This document shows positions 5,678 through 12,006 of a stretch of DNA of 32,810 nt, piece by piece; within the stretch, counting starts at the first letter, position 1, and each line of letters begins with the position of its first letter. Origin of the DNA: a virus; IMG/VR virus record IMGVR_UViG_3300044825_000699, positions 1-32,810 of that record, one strand, 5' to 3'. The position numbers and the translations under genes are program-made. A model generated the notes under the pieces. It did not search any database. It was not told the DNA's origin and saw only the letters and a program-made list of their open reading frames with translations.

Positions 5678-5892
5678 ACGACACCGGAGGACCGGCGTTT
5701 CCGACTACGACGGCGAACTGCGACAACATGGACCCCCACGGAGAAGGAATGACCCTGCGCGATTACTTCGCGGCGAAGGCGATGCAGGCACACATCACGC
5801 ACGACGGCTCCGACGACATCCGCGAGACCGGGGTAGCCCGGTGGGCATACGAGATGGCCGACGCCATGCTCGCAGAGAGGAACAAGCCATGA
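5674..5892 (+). CDS. Conserved small phage protein, GGPAFP/MTLRDYFAAKAM type (72 aa)
   Basis: The ATG at 5674 follows TTAGGAGGAAGAC, an excellent binding site. The protein has GGPAFP, then GEGMTLRDYFAAKAMQA and ends with ARWAYEMADAMLAERNK. This three-part pattern is widespread in small proteins from phages of Proteobacteria, with unknown function; recognition is from memory. It is a soluble, mostly helical protein without cysteine clusters. It lies in the small-gene train and overlaps the next ATG at 5889. Confidence 0.85.
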   Translation: MNDTGGPAFPTTTANCDNMDPHGEGMTLRDYFAAKAMQAHITHDGSDDIRETGVARWAYEMADAMLAERNKP

Positions 5893-6113
5893 AACTCACC
5901 CCGTGGTTCCCCGCCAACGTCAAGCCTGTCAGGGCGGGGGTGTATGAGGTCAGAGCCTTGGTCGCGTTTACAAAATGGCATAGATACTGGTGCGGAAAGC
6001 ACTGGTATGCTGGCGCGACCACTCCAAGCGGCGCAATGCACAAATTCAAAGAATTTCGCGCACGCGCTCCACTCATAACGCCCTGGCGCGGACTTGCGGA
6101 GGAACCGAAATGA
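5889..6113 (+). CDS. Trp-rich small phage protein, GKHW type 1 (74 aa)
   Basis: The ATG at 5889 overlaps the preceding TGA; the binding site is GAGAGGAAC. The product begins MKLTPWFPANVKPVRAGVYE, contains RYWCGKHWYAG and ends PWRGLAEEPK. The opening (PWFP-x-VKPVR-x-GVYE) and closing (WRGL) pattern is one I recall from small phage proteins of beta-barrel or SH3-like look, but no function is known. The next gene encodes a protein with a matching WWDGKHWGG core, so the two may be related or bind the same target. Confidence 0.8.
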   Translation: MKLTPWFPANVKPVRAGVYEVRALVAFTKWHRYWCGKHWYAGATTPSGAMHKFKEFRARAPLITPWRGLAEEPK

Positions 6114-6343
6114 CCACATGGCACAAAGGCCCGCCGCCTAGCATCGGCTGGTGGCCTGCGAGTGCATGCCGCGACAAGGAATGCTTGCGCTGGTGGGACG
6201 GCAAGCACTGGGGCGGGCCATGCTTCAAGGGCGAACCCCGTTGGAGCATTGAGCGTGAAACCTCGCACAAGGTCGTACGCTTCACAGACGAGATCGAATG
6301 GACAGAGCGGCCAGCATCGTGGCCGGAGAGGAGTAGGACATGA
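6110..6343 (+). CDS. Trp-rich small phage protein, GKHW type 2 (77 aa)
   Basis: The ATG at 6110 overlaps the preceding TGA, with GGAGGAACCGAA upstream. The product has WHKGPPPSIGWWPAS, a Cys pair (ACRDKEC), LRWWDGKHWGGPCF and FTDEIEWTERP. It holds about nine tryptophans in 77 residues. The KHW core matches the preceding protein, and the general form (pass-through P-rich start, GWWPAS, one strand with RWWDG-x-W) is seen in uncharacterised phage proteins. No catalytic motif. The stop overlaps the next start. Confidence 0.78.
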   Translation: MTTWHKGPPPSIGWWPASACRDKECLRWWDGKHWGGPCFKGEPRWSIERETSHKVVRFTDEIEWTERPASWPERSRT

Positions 6344-6660
6344 GCGACAGAGAACTACTGGAACTTGCTGCGAAGGCGGCTGGGTTGCCGCACCAATGGT
6401 GCGACGCATGGAACACGATGGCAAAGCCTCGGCCCGATGGTGGGTTCTTTTTTGAGAAAGTCTGGAACCCGCTCAGGGACGACGGTGATGCGCTGCGGCT
6501 GGCGGTGACACTTGGTTTGGTTATTGATTGCAGCAGACCGTCGGCAGGCGAGCCGTATAAGCAGCACGCAATCTGGCGTGACGAGCTTTGCGATACCGCA
6601 ACACTGACCCGCCGCGCCATCGTCAGGGTTGCGGCCGAGATTGGGAGGAGTAAGACATGA
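6340..6660 (+). CDS. Phage ABA-sandwich-like protein (106 aa)
   Basis: The ATG at 6340 overlaps the preceding TGA and follows GGAGAGGAGTAGGAC. The N-terminus DRELLELAAKAAGLPHQW and the core WNPLRDDGDALRLAVTLGL match a pattern I associate with the phage ABA sandwich domain family, a small alpha/beta fold of unknown function in phages. The end (TRRAIVRVAAEIGRSKT) is a helix, as in that family. It is probably cytoplasmic. The family assignment is from memory and would need a profile search. Confidence 0.8.
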   Translation: MSDRELLELAAKAAGLPHQWCDAWNTMAKPRPDGGFFFEKVWNPLRDDGDALRLAVTLGLVIDCSRPSAGEPYKQHAIWRDELCDTATLTRRAIVRVAAEIGRSKT

Positions 6661-6992
6661 CCCCAGAAGACATCCTGCGCATGGCGAGAGAGGCCGGGTT
6701 GGCAATCGCCTACTCTGAGCGCGATGACGACGGATGGAGGGAGCTTGCCAACTTCGCCGCCCTCGTCGCCGCAGCCCAACGCGAGAAACTCGCCCACTGG
6801 ATGCGCAGCATGGGCTACGCCACCGGGCATGGCGACACGGTAGAGGATCTGCTGGACCACCTCGGCACGCAGATTGCGGAGGGGCTGCTGATGGAGCGCG
6901 CTGCCTGCGCCGACATCTGCGACCAGCACGCCAGCGTCGAAGGGATTGCGCAACGGTGCGCTGCGGAGATCAGGGCAAGGAGCAAGACATGA
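6657..6992 (+). CDS. Conserved small phage protein (111 aa)
   Basis: The ATG at 6657 overlaps the preceding TGA with GGGAGGAGTAAGAC upstream. The product opens TPEDILRMAREAGLA, continues with FAALVAAAQREKLAHWMRS and ends AACADICDQHASVEGIAQRC then AAEIRARSKT. The opening and closing helices, including ER-x-ACA-x-ICD, recur in many phage small proteins. In this window the RAACADICDQ element is also echoed in the next protein (RCAQIAREFD). It is mostly helical and may oligomerise. Function unknown. Confidence 0.82.
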   Translation: MTPEDILRMAREAGLAIAYSERDDDGWRELANFAALVAAAQREKLAHWMRSMGYATGHGDTVEDLLDHLGTQIAEGLLMERAACADICDQHASVEGIAQRCAAEIRARSKT

Positions 6993-7207
6993 CCACGGAC
7001 CTCAGAAAAGAACTCCTCCAACTGTTGATGGAGAGCTATGACAGAGGCGTGGCGGATACCATGGAAGCCGCCACTGCGGCGGCGCAGGCGGCGGTAGCCG
7101 CCGAACGCCAGCGCTGCGCCCAGATTGCCCGCGAGTTCGACCACGACCACCCGAACACCAACTACGGTGGGTGCATCGCCCGTCTGATTGAGGAAACAGC
7201 GTTATGA
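6989..7207 (+). CDS. Small helical phage protein, parent of a duplicated segment (72 aa)
   Basis: The ATG at 6989 overlaps the preceding TGA (binding site AAGGAGCAAGAC). The product has an N-terminal helix (RKELLQLLMESYDRG), an Ala-rich helix (EAATAAAQAAVAAERQRCAQ) and a C-terminal part (IAREFDHDHPNTNYGGCIAR). The last 95 bases of this gene recur about 90% identically at 8131-8226, where the start is missing. The stop overlaps the next ATG at 7204. No known function. Confidence 0.8.
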   Translation: MTTDLRKELLQLLMESYDRGVADTMEAATAAAQAAVAAERQRCAQIAREFDHDHPNTNYGGCIARLIEETAL

Positions 7208-7359
7208 AACCCAGCCACCTCACCACCCCACGCACGCTGGCCGACTGCACTTTCCGCGTCGGCTACAGCGTCGCAGAGCCACGACGCAACTACAGACAGG
7301 CACCAGAGATTATCATCCTGGCCTGCATTCTGGGAGCCCTGCTATGGACGTTGCTCTGA
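7204..7359 (+). CDS. Small membrane protein, TPRTLADCTF type (51 aa)
   Basis: The ATG at 7204 overlaps the preceding stop. The product begins MKPSHLTTPRTLADCTF and ends with a hydrophobic segment (PEIIILACILGALLWTLL). Small proteins opening with this pattern and ending in one membrane helix are familiar to me from phages of Burkholderiales; they have no known function. The last 33 bases (about 7327-7359) recur at 8018-8050 with two changes. A 20-codon frame starts at 7344 inside this end and may be a remnant of the micro-protein found at 8034. Confidence 0.75.
   Translation: MKPSHLTTPRTLADCTFRVGYSVAEPRRNYRQAPEIIILACILGALLWTLL
7327..7359 (+). repeat. Direct repeat D, copy 1
   Basis: ATTCTGGGAGCCCTGCTATG and the next bases are repeated at 8018-8050 with only one or two substitutions. 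It encodes the end of the membrane helix of the 51-aa protein. Confidence 0.8.
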
Positions 7360-7398
7360 CGTTCGAGCTAAGCCGCCGCGCGCGTTTAAGGAGCAACA

Positions 7399-7686
7399 AT
7401 GACTGACAAAGCAACGCCGCGCGAGGTCGGATTGAGCGATGGGTTAGGCGCGTGGTGGAGGAAGCTAACCCACAGGCACGAATACAAGCAGCGCAAAAAC
7501 TGGGGCATCTTGGGCGGCCAGTTGGTGTGCATGCGAACAACGTACTGCGAAGCATGCGGAAAGAAGTTTGATCAGGCACTGCTGTTGATTGCGACGGCAG
7601 AAGAATTGGCCGAAGCAGACTCCAAGCGTGTGGAGAGCAACCAAGCGCACAACGATAGTTTGAGCCGACCGCAACGGCCTGCATAG
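7399..7686 (+). CDS. Hypothetical protein with CEAC motif (95 aa)
   Basis: The ATG at 7399 follows TAAGGAGCAACA. The product contains WWRKLTHRHEYKQRKNWGI, then MRTTYCEACGKKFDQALLL, where one CxxC pair could be half of a zinc site (with upstream Cys or His residues), and a polar helical tail. The gene is not overlapped with its neighbours: 39 bases precede and 8 bases follow it, so it may be a later insertion between the two halves of a duplicated segment. Function unknown. Confidence 0.75.
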   Translation: MTDKATPREVGLSDGLGAWWRKLTHRHEYKQRKNWGILGGQLVCMRTTYCEACGKKFDQALLLIATAEELAEADSKRVESNQAHNDSLSRPQRPA

Positions 7687-7694
7687 GAATAGTT

Positions 7695-7994
7695 ATGACG
7701 AACCAAAGCACCCCGTCCGAAGCTGGTCGGCTCGAAACGCCGGTTAGGCAGCCCCACGTTTGCGAGCCAACGGATGAACAGAAGTACAAGATGGAGATGC
7801 TGTTTGGCACAGTTGAACTCCAGAAACGGACGGTATGCGACGGCAACCGCATGGGCTACGAGAGCCGGAAAATCCGCAGGGATAGGGGCGGCATCGTGGT
7901 CGAAGTAGGCGAGTGGCAGCCGCCGCTGTGCTGGCTTGTGTTTCCAGAGTCGGAGCCGGTGCGCCGCCCGTGGTGGACGCGCTTCAAGCGCTGA
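7695..7994 (+). CDS. Hypothetical protein (99 aa)
   Basis: The ATG at 7695 follows TAGGAATAGTT, a moderate binding site. The start MTNQSTPSEAGRLETPVRQP resembles the start of the preceding protein (MTDKATPREVGLSDGL), hinting at a shared leader. The middle (MEMLFGTVELQKRTVCDG, RGGIVVEVGEWQPPLCW) is beta-rich. It ends with a basic, Trp-rich tail (RRPWWTRFKR). No known domain. It also sits inside the region bounded by the duplicated blocks. Confidence 0.72.
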   Translation: MTNQSTPSEAGRLETPVRQPHVCEPTDEQKYKMEMLFGTVELQKRTVCDGNRMGYESRKIRRDRGGIVVEVGEWQPPLCWLVFPESEPVRRPWWTRFKR

Positions 7995-8017
7995 ATTCTG
8001 GCCGAACGTGGCATTTA

Positions 8018-8050
8018 TTCTGGGAGCCCTGCTATGGACTTTGCTCTGAT
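8018..8050 (+). repeat. Direct repeat D, copy 2
   Basis: Near-identical to 7327-7359. Here the surrounding gene for the TPRTLADCTF protein is absent, so this copy is a remnant of a duplicated gene end. Confidence 0.8.
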
Positions 8051-8120
8051 GACCATCGACACTATCGTCTGCCTCATGCTGGCAGCGGTGGCGGCACTGC
8101 TGTTCTGGCCGCAGCTATGA
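8034..8120 (+). CDS. Micro-protein with one membrane segment (28 aa)
   Basis: The ATG at 8034 lies inside repeat D copy 2, preceded by GGGAGCCCTGCT, a fair binding site. The product MDFALMTIDTIVCLMLAAVA then ALLFWPQL is essentially a single hydrophobic helix. In the parallel place after repeat D copy 1 (7344) the frame begins MDVALTFELSRRARL and is not hydrophobic. So this may be a real small membrane peptide or a fortuitous frame; the hydrophobicity and spacing favour the former. Confidence 0.5.
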   Translation: MDFALMTIDTIVCLMLAAVAALLFWPQL

Positions 8121-8133
8121 GCTACATTCCCAC

Positions 8134-8226
8134 CGCTGCGCCCAGATTGCCCGCGAGTTCGACCGCGACCACCCGAACACCAACTACGGCGGGTACATCG
8201 CCCGGCTGATTGAGGAGCAACCATGA
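8134..8226 (+). pseudogene. Truncated duplicate of the 72-aa gene at 6989
   Basis: In this frame the DNA encodes RCAQIAREFDRDHPNTNYGG and YIARLIEEQP, about 90% identical in DNA to the end of the gene at 6989-7207. No ATG, GTG or TTG start exists in frame after the stop codon at 8050-8052, so the N-terminal half is lost. Its reading frame is still open and its stop still overlaps the next ATG (8223), as if the fragment is kept only for the ribosome binding site (GAGGAGCAACC) and the coupling signal. Confidence 0.8.
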
Positions 8227-8408
8227 CCTACCTACCCAATGACTTCGCCCGGTGCGCCAGTGCGCACAAGCCCGAGTGCAAGAACTGCCTGAGAAACATC
8301 AACAACAGTCCCCTGGACCCCACTGCCACCCGCACCGTGTGGATCGGCCCGTGGGTACTTGATACACCATGTGAGTCCAAAATCTATGAACCCAGACCTC
8401 ATCCTTGA
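8223..8408 (+). CDS. Small Cys-rich phage protein (61 aa)
   Basis: The ATG at 8223 follows TGAGGAGCAACC. The N-terminal half carries four Cys in the order C-(x)6-7-C-(x)2-C (ARCASAHKPECKNCLRNI), which is suitable for a small zinc knuckle. A short, Trp- and Pro-containing tail follows (VWIGPWVLDTPCESK). I recall similar small phage proteins (LPNDFARC... C-x2-CLR) of unknown function. The end overlaps the next small gene at 8386. Confidence 0.78.
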   Translation: MTYLPNDFARCASAHKPECKNCLRNINNSPLDPTATRTVWIGPWVLDTPCESKIYEPRPHP

Positions 8409-8469
8409 TGCCGTCGTTGTGGCGTGGCTTGTGGGGGTGGCGGTGCTTTTGTTCTGGAGGTGGAGATGA
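8386..8469 (+). CDS. Micro-protein with one membrane segment (27 aa)
   Basis: The ATG at 8386 lies inside the end of the preceding gene, and the TGA (8467-8469) overlaps the next ATG at 8466. The product is MNPDLILDAVVVAWLVGVAV then LLFWRWR: one hydrophobic helix closed by a basic end. This ends in LLFW like the micro-protein at 8034 (ALLFWPQL), so the two may be related. There is no strong ribosome binding site, so coupled translation is assumed. Confidence 0.55.
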   Translation: MNPDLILDAVVVAWLVGVAVLLFWRWR

Positions 8470-8606
8470 AGTTCTTTGCTCTAGCCGGTCTGTTCATATG
8501 GCTGTGCATTGCCTTTTTATATGCAATTGAAGGAGATCTACTCAAGACTATCGCCGTTATCTTTGGCGTGGTTTGTTGGATAGGTTTTTTGAAGGCGGTC
8601 AAATGA
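8466..8606 (+). CDS. Small two-helix membrane protein (46 aa)
   Basis: The ATG at 8466 is preceded by TGGAGGTGGAG and overlaps the previous stop. The product MKFFALAGLFIWLCIAFLYA then IEGDLLKTIAVIFGVVCWIG and FLKAVK has two hydrophobic segments separated by a short polar turn (EGDLLK). It is probably a hairpin membrane protein. The local DNA is AT-richer (8464-8600) than its neighbours, suggesting separate acquisition. Function unknown; superinfection exclusion, holin-like and membrane-modulating roles are all possible. Confidence 0.7.
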   Translation: MKFFALAGLFIWLCIAFLYAIEGDLLKTIAVIFGVVCWIGFLKAVK

Positions 8607-8758
8607 GCGAAGCGAACGAACCCCTGCACCCCTCGGGCCTGACCATGCGCCGCTGGCTCTGGCCCTTCAAGACCGACGAGGAGCGTGCCATCGTTGCCCG
8701 GTGGTTTGCACGGCAGGCTCGCGCGGAGCGGGGCCAGGGTGAGGAGGCGCTGTTGTGA
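8603..8758 (+). CDS. Hypothetical protein (51 aa)
   Basis: The ATG at 8603 overlaps the preceding TGA (binding site GAAGGCGGTCA is weak). The product SEANEPLHPSGLTMRRWLWPF and KTDEERAIVARWFARQARAERG is soluble, basic and helical. The stop overlaps the GTG start of the next gene. No family recognised. It links the small-gene train to the nucleic-acid enzymes and is probably transcribed with both. Confidence 0.68.
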   Translation: MSEANEPLHPSGLTMRRWLWPFKTDEERAIVARWFARQARAERGQGEEALL

Positions 8759-8994
8759 AATGCCCGCAGTGCGGGGCCTGGACGGATGTGCTGGAGACGC
8801 GCTCGCCACGCCGCAGGCGTGAGTGTGCCAACGGGCACCGGTTCACCACCATCGAACTACCTGACAACGAAGCTGCGAGCTACCTCGCAGAGCAAGCGGC
8901 AAGACGTGACCGCTATCTACGCGGTAAAGCTAAGCTCATCGAGCTTGGTTATTTGCAACCTGACACCGACACCGAACACAATGGCAACACCTGA
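8755..8994 (+). CDS. NrdR-like zinc-ribbon protein without ATP-cone (79 aa)
   Basis: A GTG at 8755 overlaps the previous stop (GTGA); the nearby ATG at 8760 is out of frame. The product opens VKCPQCGAWTDVLETRSPRR and RRECANGHRFTTIELPD. This closely follows the N-terminal zinc ribbon of NrdR, the ribonucleotide-reductase repressor (CPxC ... SR ... RRRREC ... RFTTxE). It differs in that the last ligand pair reads CANGH instead of CxxC, and there is no ATP-cone domain, so it cannot sense nucleotides like NrdR. It probably binds DNA or a protein through the ribbon. It directly precedes the nuclease and polymerase genes. Confidence 0.8.
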   Translation: MKCPQCGAWTDVLETRSPRRRRECANGHRFTTIELPDNEAASYLAEQAARRDRYLRGKAKLIELGYLQPDTDTEHNGNT

Positions 8995-9271
8995 ATCTAA
9001 AGTCAAGGCCAAGGCCGTTGACATCATTAAGAAACACAAAGCGTACTACTTCTTCCCCGTCATGGGGGGCTATGGTCGCTCGGGCATTCCCGACATCATC
9101 GTATGTTTCCGAGGGAAATTCCTGGGTATCGAGTGCAAGGCCGGGTTCAACAAACCCACCGCCCTTCAAGAGCAGGAGATGATGAAGATCCATCAGGCAG
9201 GGGGCGCAGCCATCGTTATTCGTGAGGACACCCTTGAACTTCTCGACCAATGGTTTGTCATGGAGCGATGA
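8981..9271 (+). CDS. VRR-NUC domain nuclease (96 aa)
   Basis: The ATG at 8981 lies inside the end of the zinc-ribbon gene and the frame ends at 9271. The core GGYGRSGIPDIIVCFRGKFL, GIECKAG, then NKPTALQEQEM matches the stand-alone phage VRR-NUC nuclease: G-x-PD (acidic residue), E-x-K (ECK) and Q (LQE) form the PD-(D/E)XK active site. All appear intact. Members cut branched or flap DNA structures, and in phages they sit beside replication genes, as here. The final TGA overlaps the polymerase start (ATGATGG). No binding site is obvious, consistent with coupled translation. Confidence 0.88.
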   Translation: MATPESKVKAKAVDIIKKHKAYYFFPVMGGYGRSGIPDIIVCFRGKFLGIECKAGFNKPTALQEQEMMKIHQAGGAAIVIREDTLELLDQWFVMER

Positions 9272-11136
9272 TGGAAGTAGTCACACTTGACTTTGAAACC
9301 TATTATGACAAAGAGTACAGCCTTACCAAGCTGACCACCGAGGAGTACATCCGCGACCCGCGCTTTGAGATCATCATGCTCGGCGTCCGCTGGCCGGATG
9401 GGTCGAAGGAGGTTGTCTCTGGCACGCACCTTGAGATCAAGCAGTGGTGCGATGCAGTGCCCTGGGGACAATACGCGGTCCTGTGCCACAACACGCTGTT
9501 TGACGGTGCCATTCTGGCGTGGAAGTTCGGGGTCAACCCCCGTGCGTGGCTCGACACTCTCAGCATGGCCCGTGCCATGTTCAGCGCCCGGAACAACTCC
9601 TTGGCATCACTGGCGAAGCGCTACCACTTAGAGGACAAGGGCACCTATGTCATGAACATGATGGGGCGTAGACGCACCGACATGTCACCGGAAGAGTTCA
9701 AACAGTACTCCGAATACTGTCTTCTCGACGTAGACCTGTGCTACAACCTATGGTCTCTCATGTCCAATGGTTGGTATAACCCGACCGAGGCTGACTTCCG
9801 GGGGCCTTTCCCCATCGAGGAGTTGAAGCTCATCGACCTGCACATTCGCATGTTCACTGAGCCGATGCTCAAGCTGAACCGGGAAAAGTTGGAAGCACAC
9901 CTCAAAGCGGTGCGAGACCGCAAGGCGGACCTGCTGTCAGCGGCAGGGGTTGAGGTTGACCTGCTCATGAGCAACCAGAAGTTCGCAGAAGTGCTGCGCG
10001 GCTTCGGCGTCGAGCCGCCCATGAAGATCAGTGCGACGACAGGCAAGACCACGCTCGCCTTCGCCAAGACTGACCCGGGCATGAAGGAACTTCTTGATCA
10101 CGAGGACGAGCGAGTGCAGGCTGTGGTCGCTGCAAGGCTGGGTGTCAAAAGCACCTTGGAGGAGACGAGAACTGAGCGGTTCATCGGTATCTCGAAGCGG
10201 GGCGACACTTTCCCTGTGCCACTCAAATATGCCTATGCACGGACAAAGCGCTCATCGGGCGGCGATGGGATCAACTTACAAAACCTCCCTTCGCGTGGTA
10301 ACACCAACCTTAAGTCGTGCATCGAAGCACCCCCCGGCTACGTCATCATCGACTGCGACTCATCGAACATCGAGGCGCGGGTGCTTGCGTGGCTGGCGGG
10401 ACAGGATGACCTTGTCCAAGACTTCGCCAATGGCGTTGATGTGTACTGTAAACTCGCGTCTAAGATCTACGGCAAGACGGTCACTAAGGCAGATAAGTTA
10501 GAGCGCTTCGTCGGGAAGACCGTGACGCTCGGTTGCGGCTACCAAACGGGCGCAGGGAAACTCAAAGCAACGCTCAAGGCGGCGACGCCGTCGGTCGATC
10601 TAGAACTCATTGAGTGCGAGAAAATCATCAACACCTACCGTGATAGCGTGCCGCGCATCGTGGATCTGTGGGCACGGGGGGATGGCGCCATCCGCTCGAT
10701 GTACTACGATGAGAGCATGTGGCTGGGGCGCGAGGGTGTGGCGTTGATCGAGGGCAAGAAGGGCATCAAGCTGCCCAGCGGGCTCTACATCAGCTATCCG
10801 CAGCTACACCGTTCGCAGGGCGAGCGCTTCATTGAGTGGAGGTACAAAGATGACACTGGTGTGGTAAACATATATGGTGGGAAACTTATTGAGAATTTGG
10901 TACAGGCGTTGGCACGCATTATCGTCATGAGTCAGGCGCTACGTATTTCTCGCAAGTTACCCGTCAAGCTCACCGTGCACGACAGCGTGATAGCATTGGC
11001 ACGGGAAGAAGAGCGCCAAGCGGCGCGGGCTTATGTCGAATCCTGCATGCGCTGGGTACCTGACTGGGCACAGGGGTGCCCGATCAACTGTGAATCGAAG
11101 TGGGGCTACAACTATGGAGAACTGCATGACGACTGA
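9268..11136 (+). CDS. Family A DNA polymerase with 3'-5' exonuclease
   Basis: This 622-aa protein is the replicative polymerase. The exonuclease domain shows Exo I (LDFETYYD, residues 7-14), Exo II (LCHNTLFDGAI, about 73-83) and Exo III (YCLLDVD, about 150-156). The polymerase domain shows motif A (IIDCDSSNIEARVLAWLAG, about 360-378), motif B (the K-x-GKTVTLGCGYQTG region, about 406-428) and motif C (LTVHDSV, about 567-573). The catalytic Asp residues of motifs A and C are present. Length is typical for phage PolA without a 5'-3' exonuclease. Start is set at the first ATG of ATGATGG, overlapping the nuclease stop; a GTG-type start at 9250 is less likely. It copies phage DNA with the primase-helicase at 16270. 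Confidence 0.95.
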   Translation: MMEVVTLDFETYYDKEYSLTKLTTEEYIRDPRFEIIMLGVRWPDGSKEVVSGTHLEIKQWCDAVPWGQYAVLCHNTLFDGAILAWKFGVNPRAWLDTLSMARAMFSARNNSLASLAKRYHLEDKGTYVMNMMGRRRTDMSPEEFKQYSEYCLLDVDLCYNLWSLMSNGWYNPTEADFRGPFPIEELKLIDLHIRMFTEPMLKLNREKLEAHLKAVRDRKADLLSAAGVEVDLLMSNQKFAEVLRGFGVEPPMKISATTGKTTLAFAKTDPGMKELLDHEDERVQAVVAARLGVKSTLEETRTERFIGISKRGDTFPVPLKYAYARTKRSSGGDGINLQNLPSRGNTNLKSCIEAPPGYVIIDCDSSNIEARVLAWLAGQDDLVQDFANGVDVYCKLASKIYGKTVTKADKLERFVGKTVTLGCGYQTGAGKLKATLKAATPSVDLELIECEKIINTYRDSVPRIVDLWARGDGAIRSMYYDESMWLGREGVALIEGKKGIKLPSGLYISYPQLHRSQGERFIEWRYKDDTGVVNIYGGKLIENLVQALARIIVMSQALRISRKLPVKLTVHDSVIALAREEERQAARAYVESCMRWVPDWAQGCPINCESKWGYNYGELHDD

Positions 11137-11332
11137 AGAGATCACCGACTATGCCATGCCGATGATGAACATGGAGCACATGCTCCGGAAGGTACACGAC
11201 CTGTGCCTGGAGCACCGCTACGCCGAGGCCCGCGAGGTGGCCTTGCATTTGGGCGTGGAGGCGCGTATCCTGTCGGCCACTCTCGCCATCATGGAGAACG
11301 GGCCCTTGGCCCGCACAGGTGCGTCCTCATGA
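11126..11332 (+). CDS. Hypothetical helical protein (68 aa)
   Basis: The ATG at 11126 follows TGGAGAACTGC; an upstream in-frame ATG at 11114 is possible but overlaps the binding site. The product MTTEEITDYAMPMMNMEHML then RKVHDLCLEHRYAEAREVAL and HLGVEARILSATLAIMENG is all helical, with a TPR-like pairing of helices. It is encoded between the polymerase and the Cas4-like nuclease, overlapping both, so it is probably co-translated with replication proteins. No family assigned. Confidence 0.75.
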   Translation: MTTEEITDYAMPMMNMEHMLRKVHDLCLEHRYAEAREVALHLGVEARILSATLAIMENGPLARTGASS

Positions 11333-12006
11333 GCTTGCCCGGTCCTTGGTCGTATTCGTCCCTCAAGTCGTTCAAGACTTGTGCAAAAAAGTTTTTTGAG
11401 ATCAAGGTAGCGAAGAACTTCAAAGAGCCTGAGTACACCGAGGCCACGCTCTACGGGTCGAACTTCCACGAGGCGGCGGAACGATACATCCGCGACGGCA
11501 CCTCGCTGCCTGAGGCGTTCGCTTACGTCAAGGGGCAGCTTGACACGCTCCGGGCGCTGCCCGGGGAGAAGTTCTGCGAATACGAGATGGGGCTGACGAA
11601 GGACTTCGAGCCCTGTGGGTTCAAAGACCCGAACGTCTGGTGCCGGGGCATCGCTGACCTGCTCATCGTCAACCACGAGACTGGTGTTGCACGGATCGTA
11701 GACTACAAGACCGGGAAGTCCGCCAAGTACGCGGACACTGCACAGCTTGAACTGATGGCGTTGATGTTGTTCAAGCACTTTCCTGGGATCAAGAAAGTCA
11801 AGGCAGGGCTGCTGTTCGTCGTGGCGAACTCGTTCAAGCCAGCGGAGTACACCGCTGAGCAAGAGAAGATCTACTGGCAGCAGTGGCTGAGTGATGTCAA
11901 GCGCCTTGAGAACGCACACCGCACGGGCGTGTGGAACCCGAGCCCTTCGGGACTTTGTAAGCGACACTGCGTGGTGGTGTCATGCCCGCATAATGGAGCG
12001 AACTAA
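11329..12006 (+). CDS. Cas4/RecB-like PD-(D/E)XK nuclease
   Basis: The ATG at 11329 overlaps the preceding TGA. The 225-aa protein has WSYSSLKSFKTCAKKFFEIK at the start, the LYGSNFHEAAERYI helix (about 43-56), CRGIADLLIVN with the active-site Asp (about 105-115), VDYKTGKS with D-x-K (about 125-132) and TAQLELMAL with the Gln of motif IV. The single N-terminal Cys and three C-terminal Cys (GLCKRHCVVVSCPHN) mirror the four cysteines that hold an iron-sulfur cluster in Cas4 and AddB. Phage members are thought to be recombination exonucleases; it is not linked to CRISPR here. It likely processes DNA ends during replication. Confidence 0.9.
   Translation: MSLPGPWSYSSLKSFKTCAKKFFEIKVAKNFKEPEYTEATLYGSNFHEAAERYIRDGTSLPEAFAYVKGQLDTLRALPGEKFCEYEMGLTKDFEPCGFKDPNVWCRGIADLLIVNHETGVARIVDYKTGKSAKYADTAQLELMALMLFKHFPGIKKVKAGLLFVVANSFKPAEYTAEQEKIYWQQWLSDVKRLENAHRTGVWNPSPSGLCKRHCVVVSCPHNGAN

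Noticed and set aside
7344-7406. 20-codon frame MDVALTFELSRRARLRSNND as a gene
   Set aside because: It overlaps both neighbours, has no membrane segment unlike its counterpart at 8034 and is best read as a remnant of repeat D.
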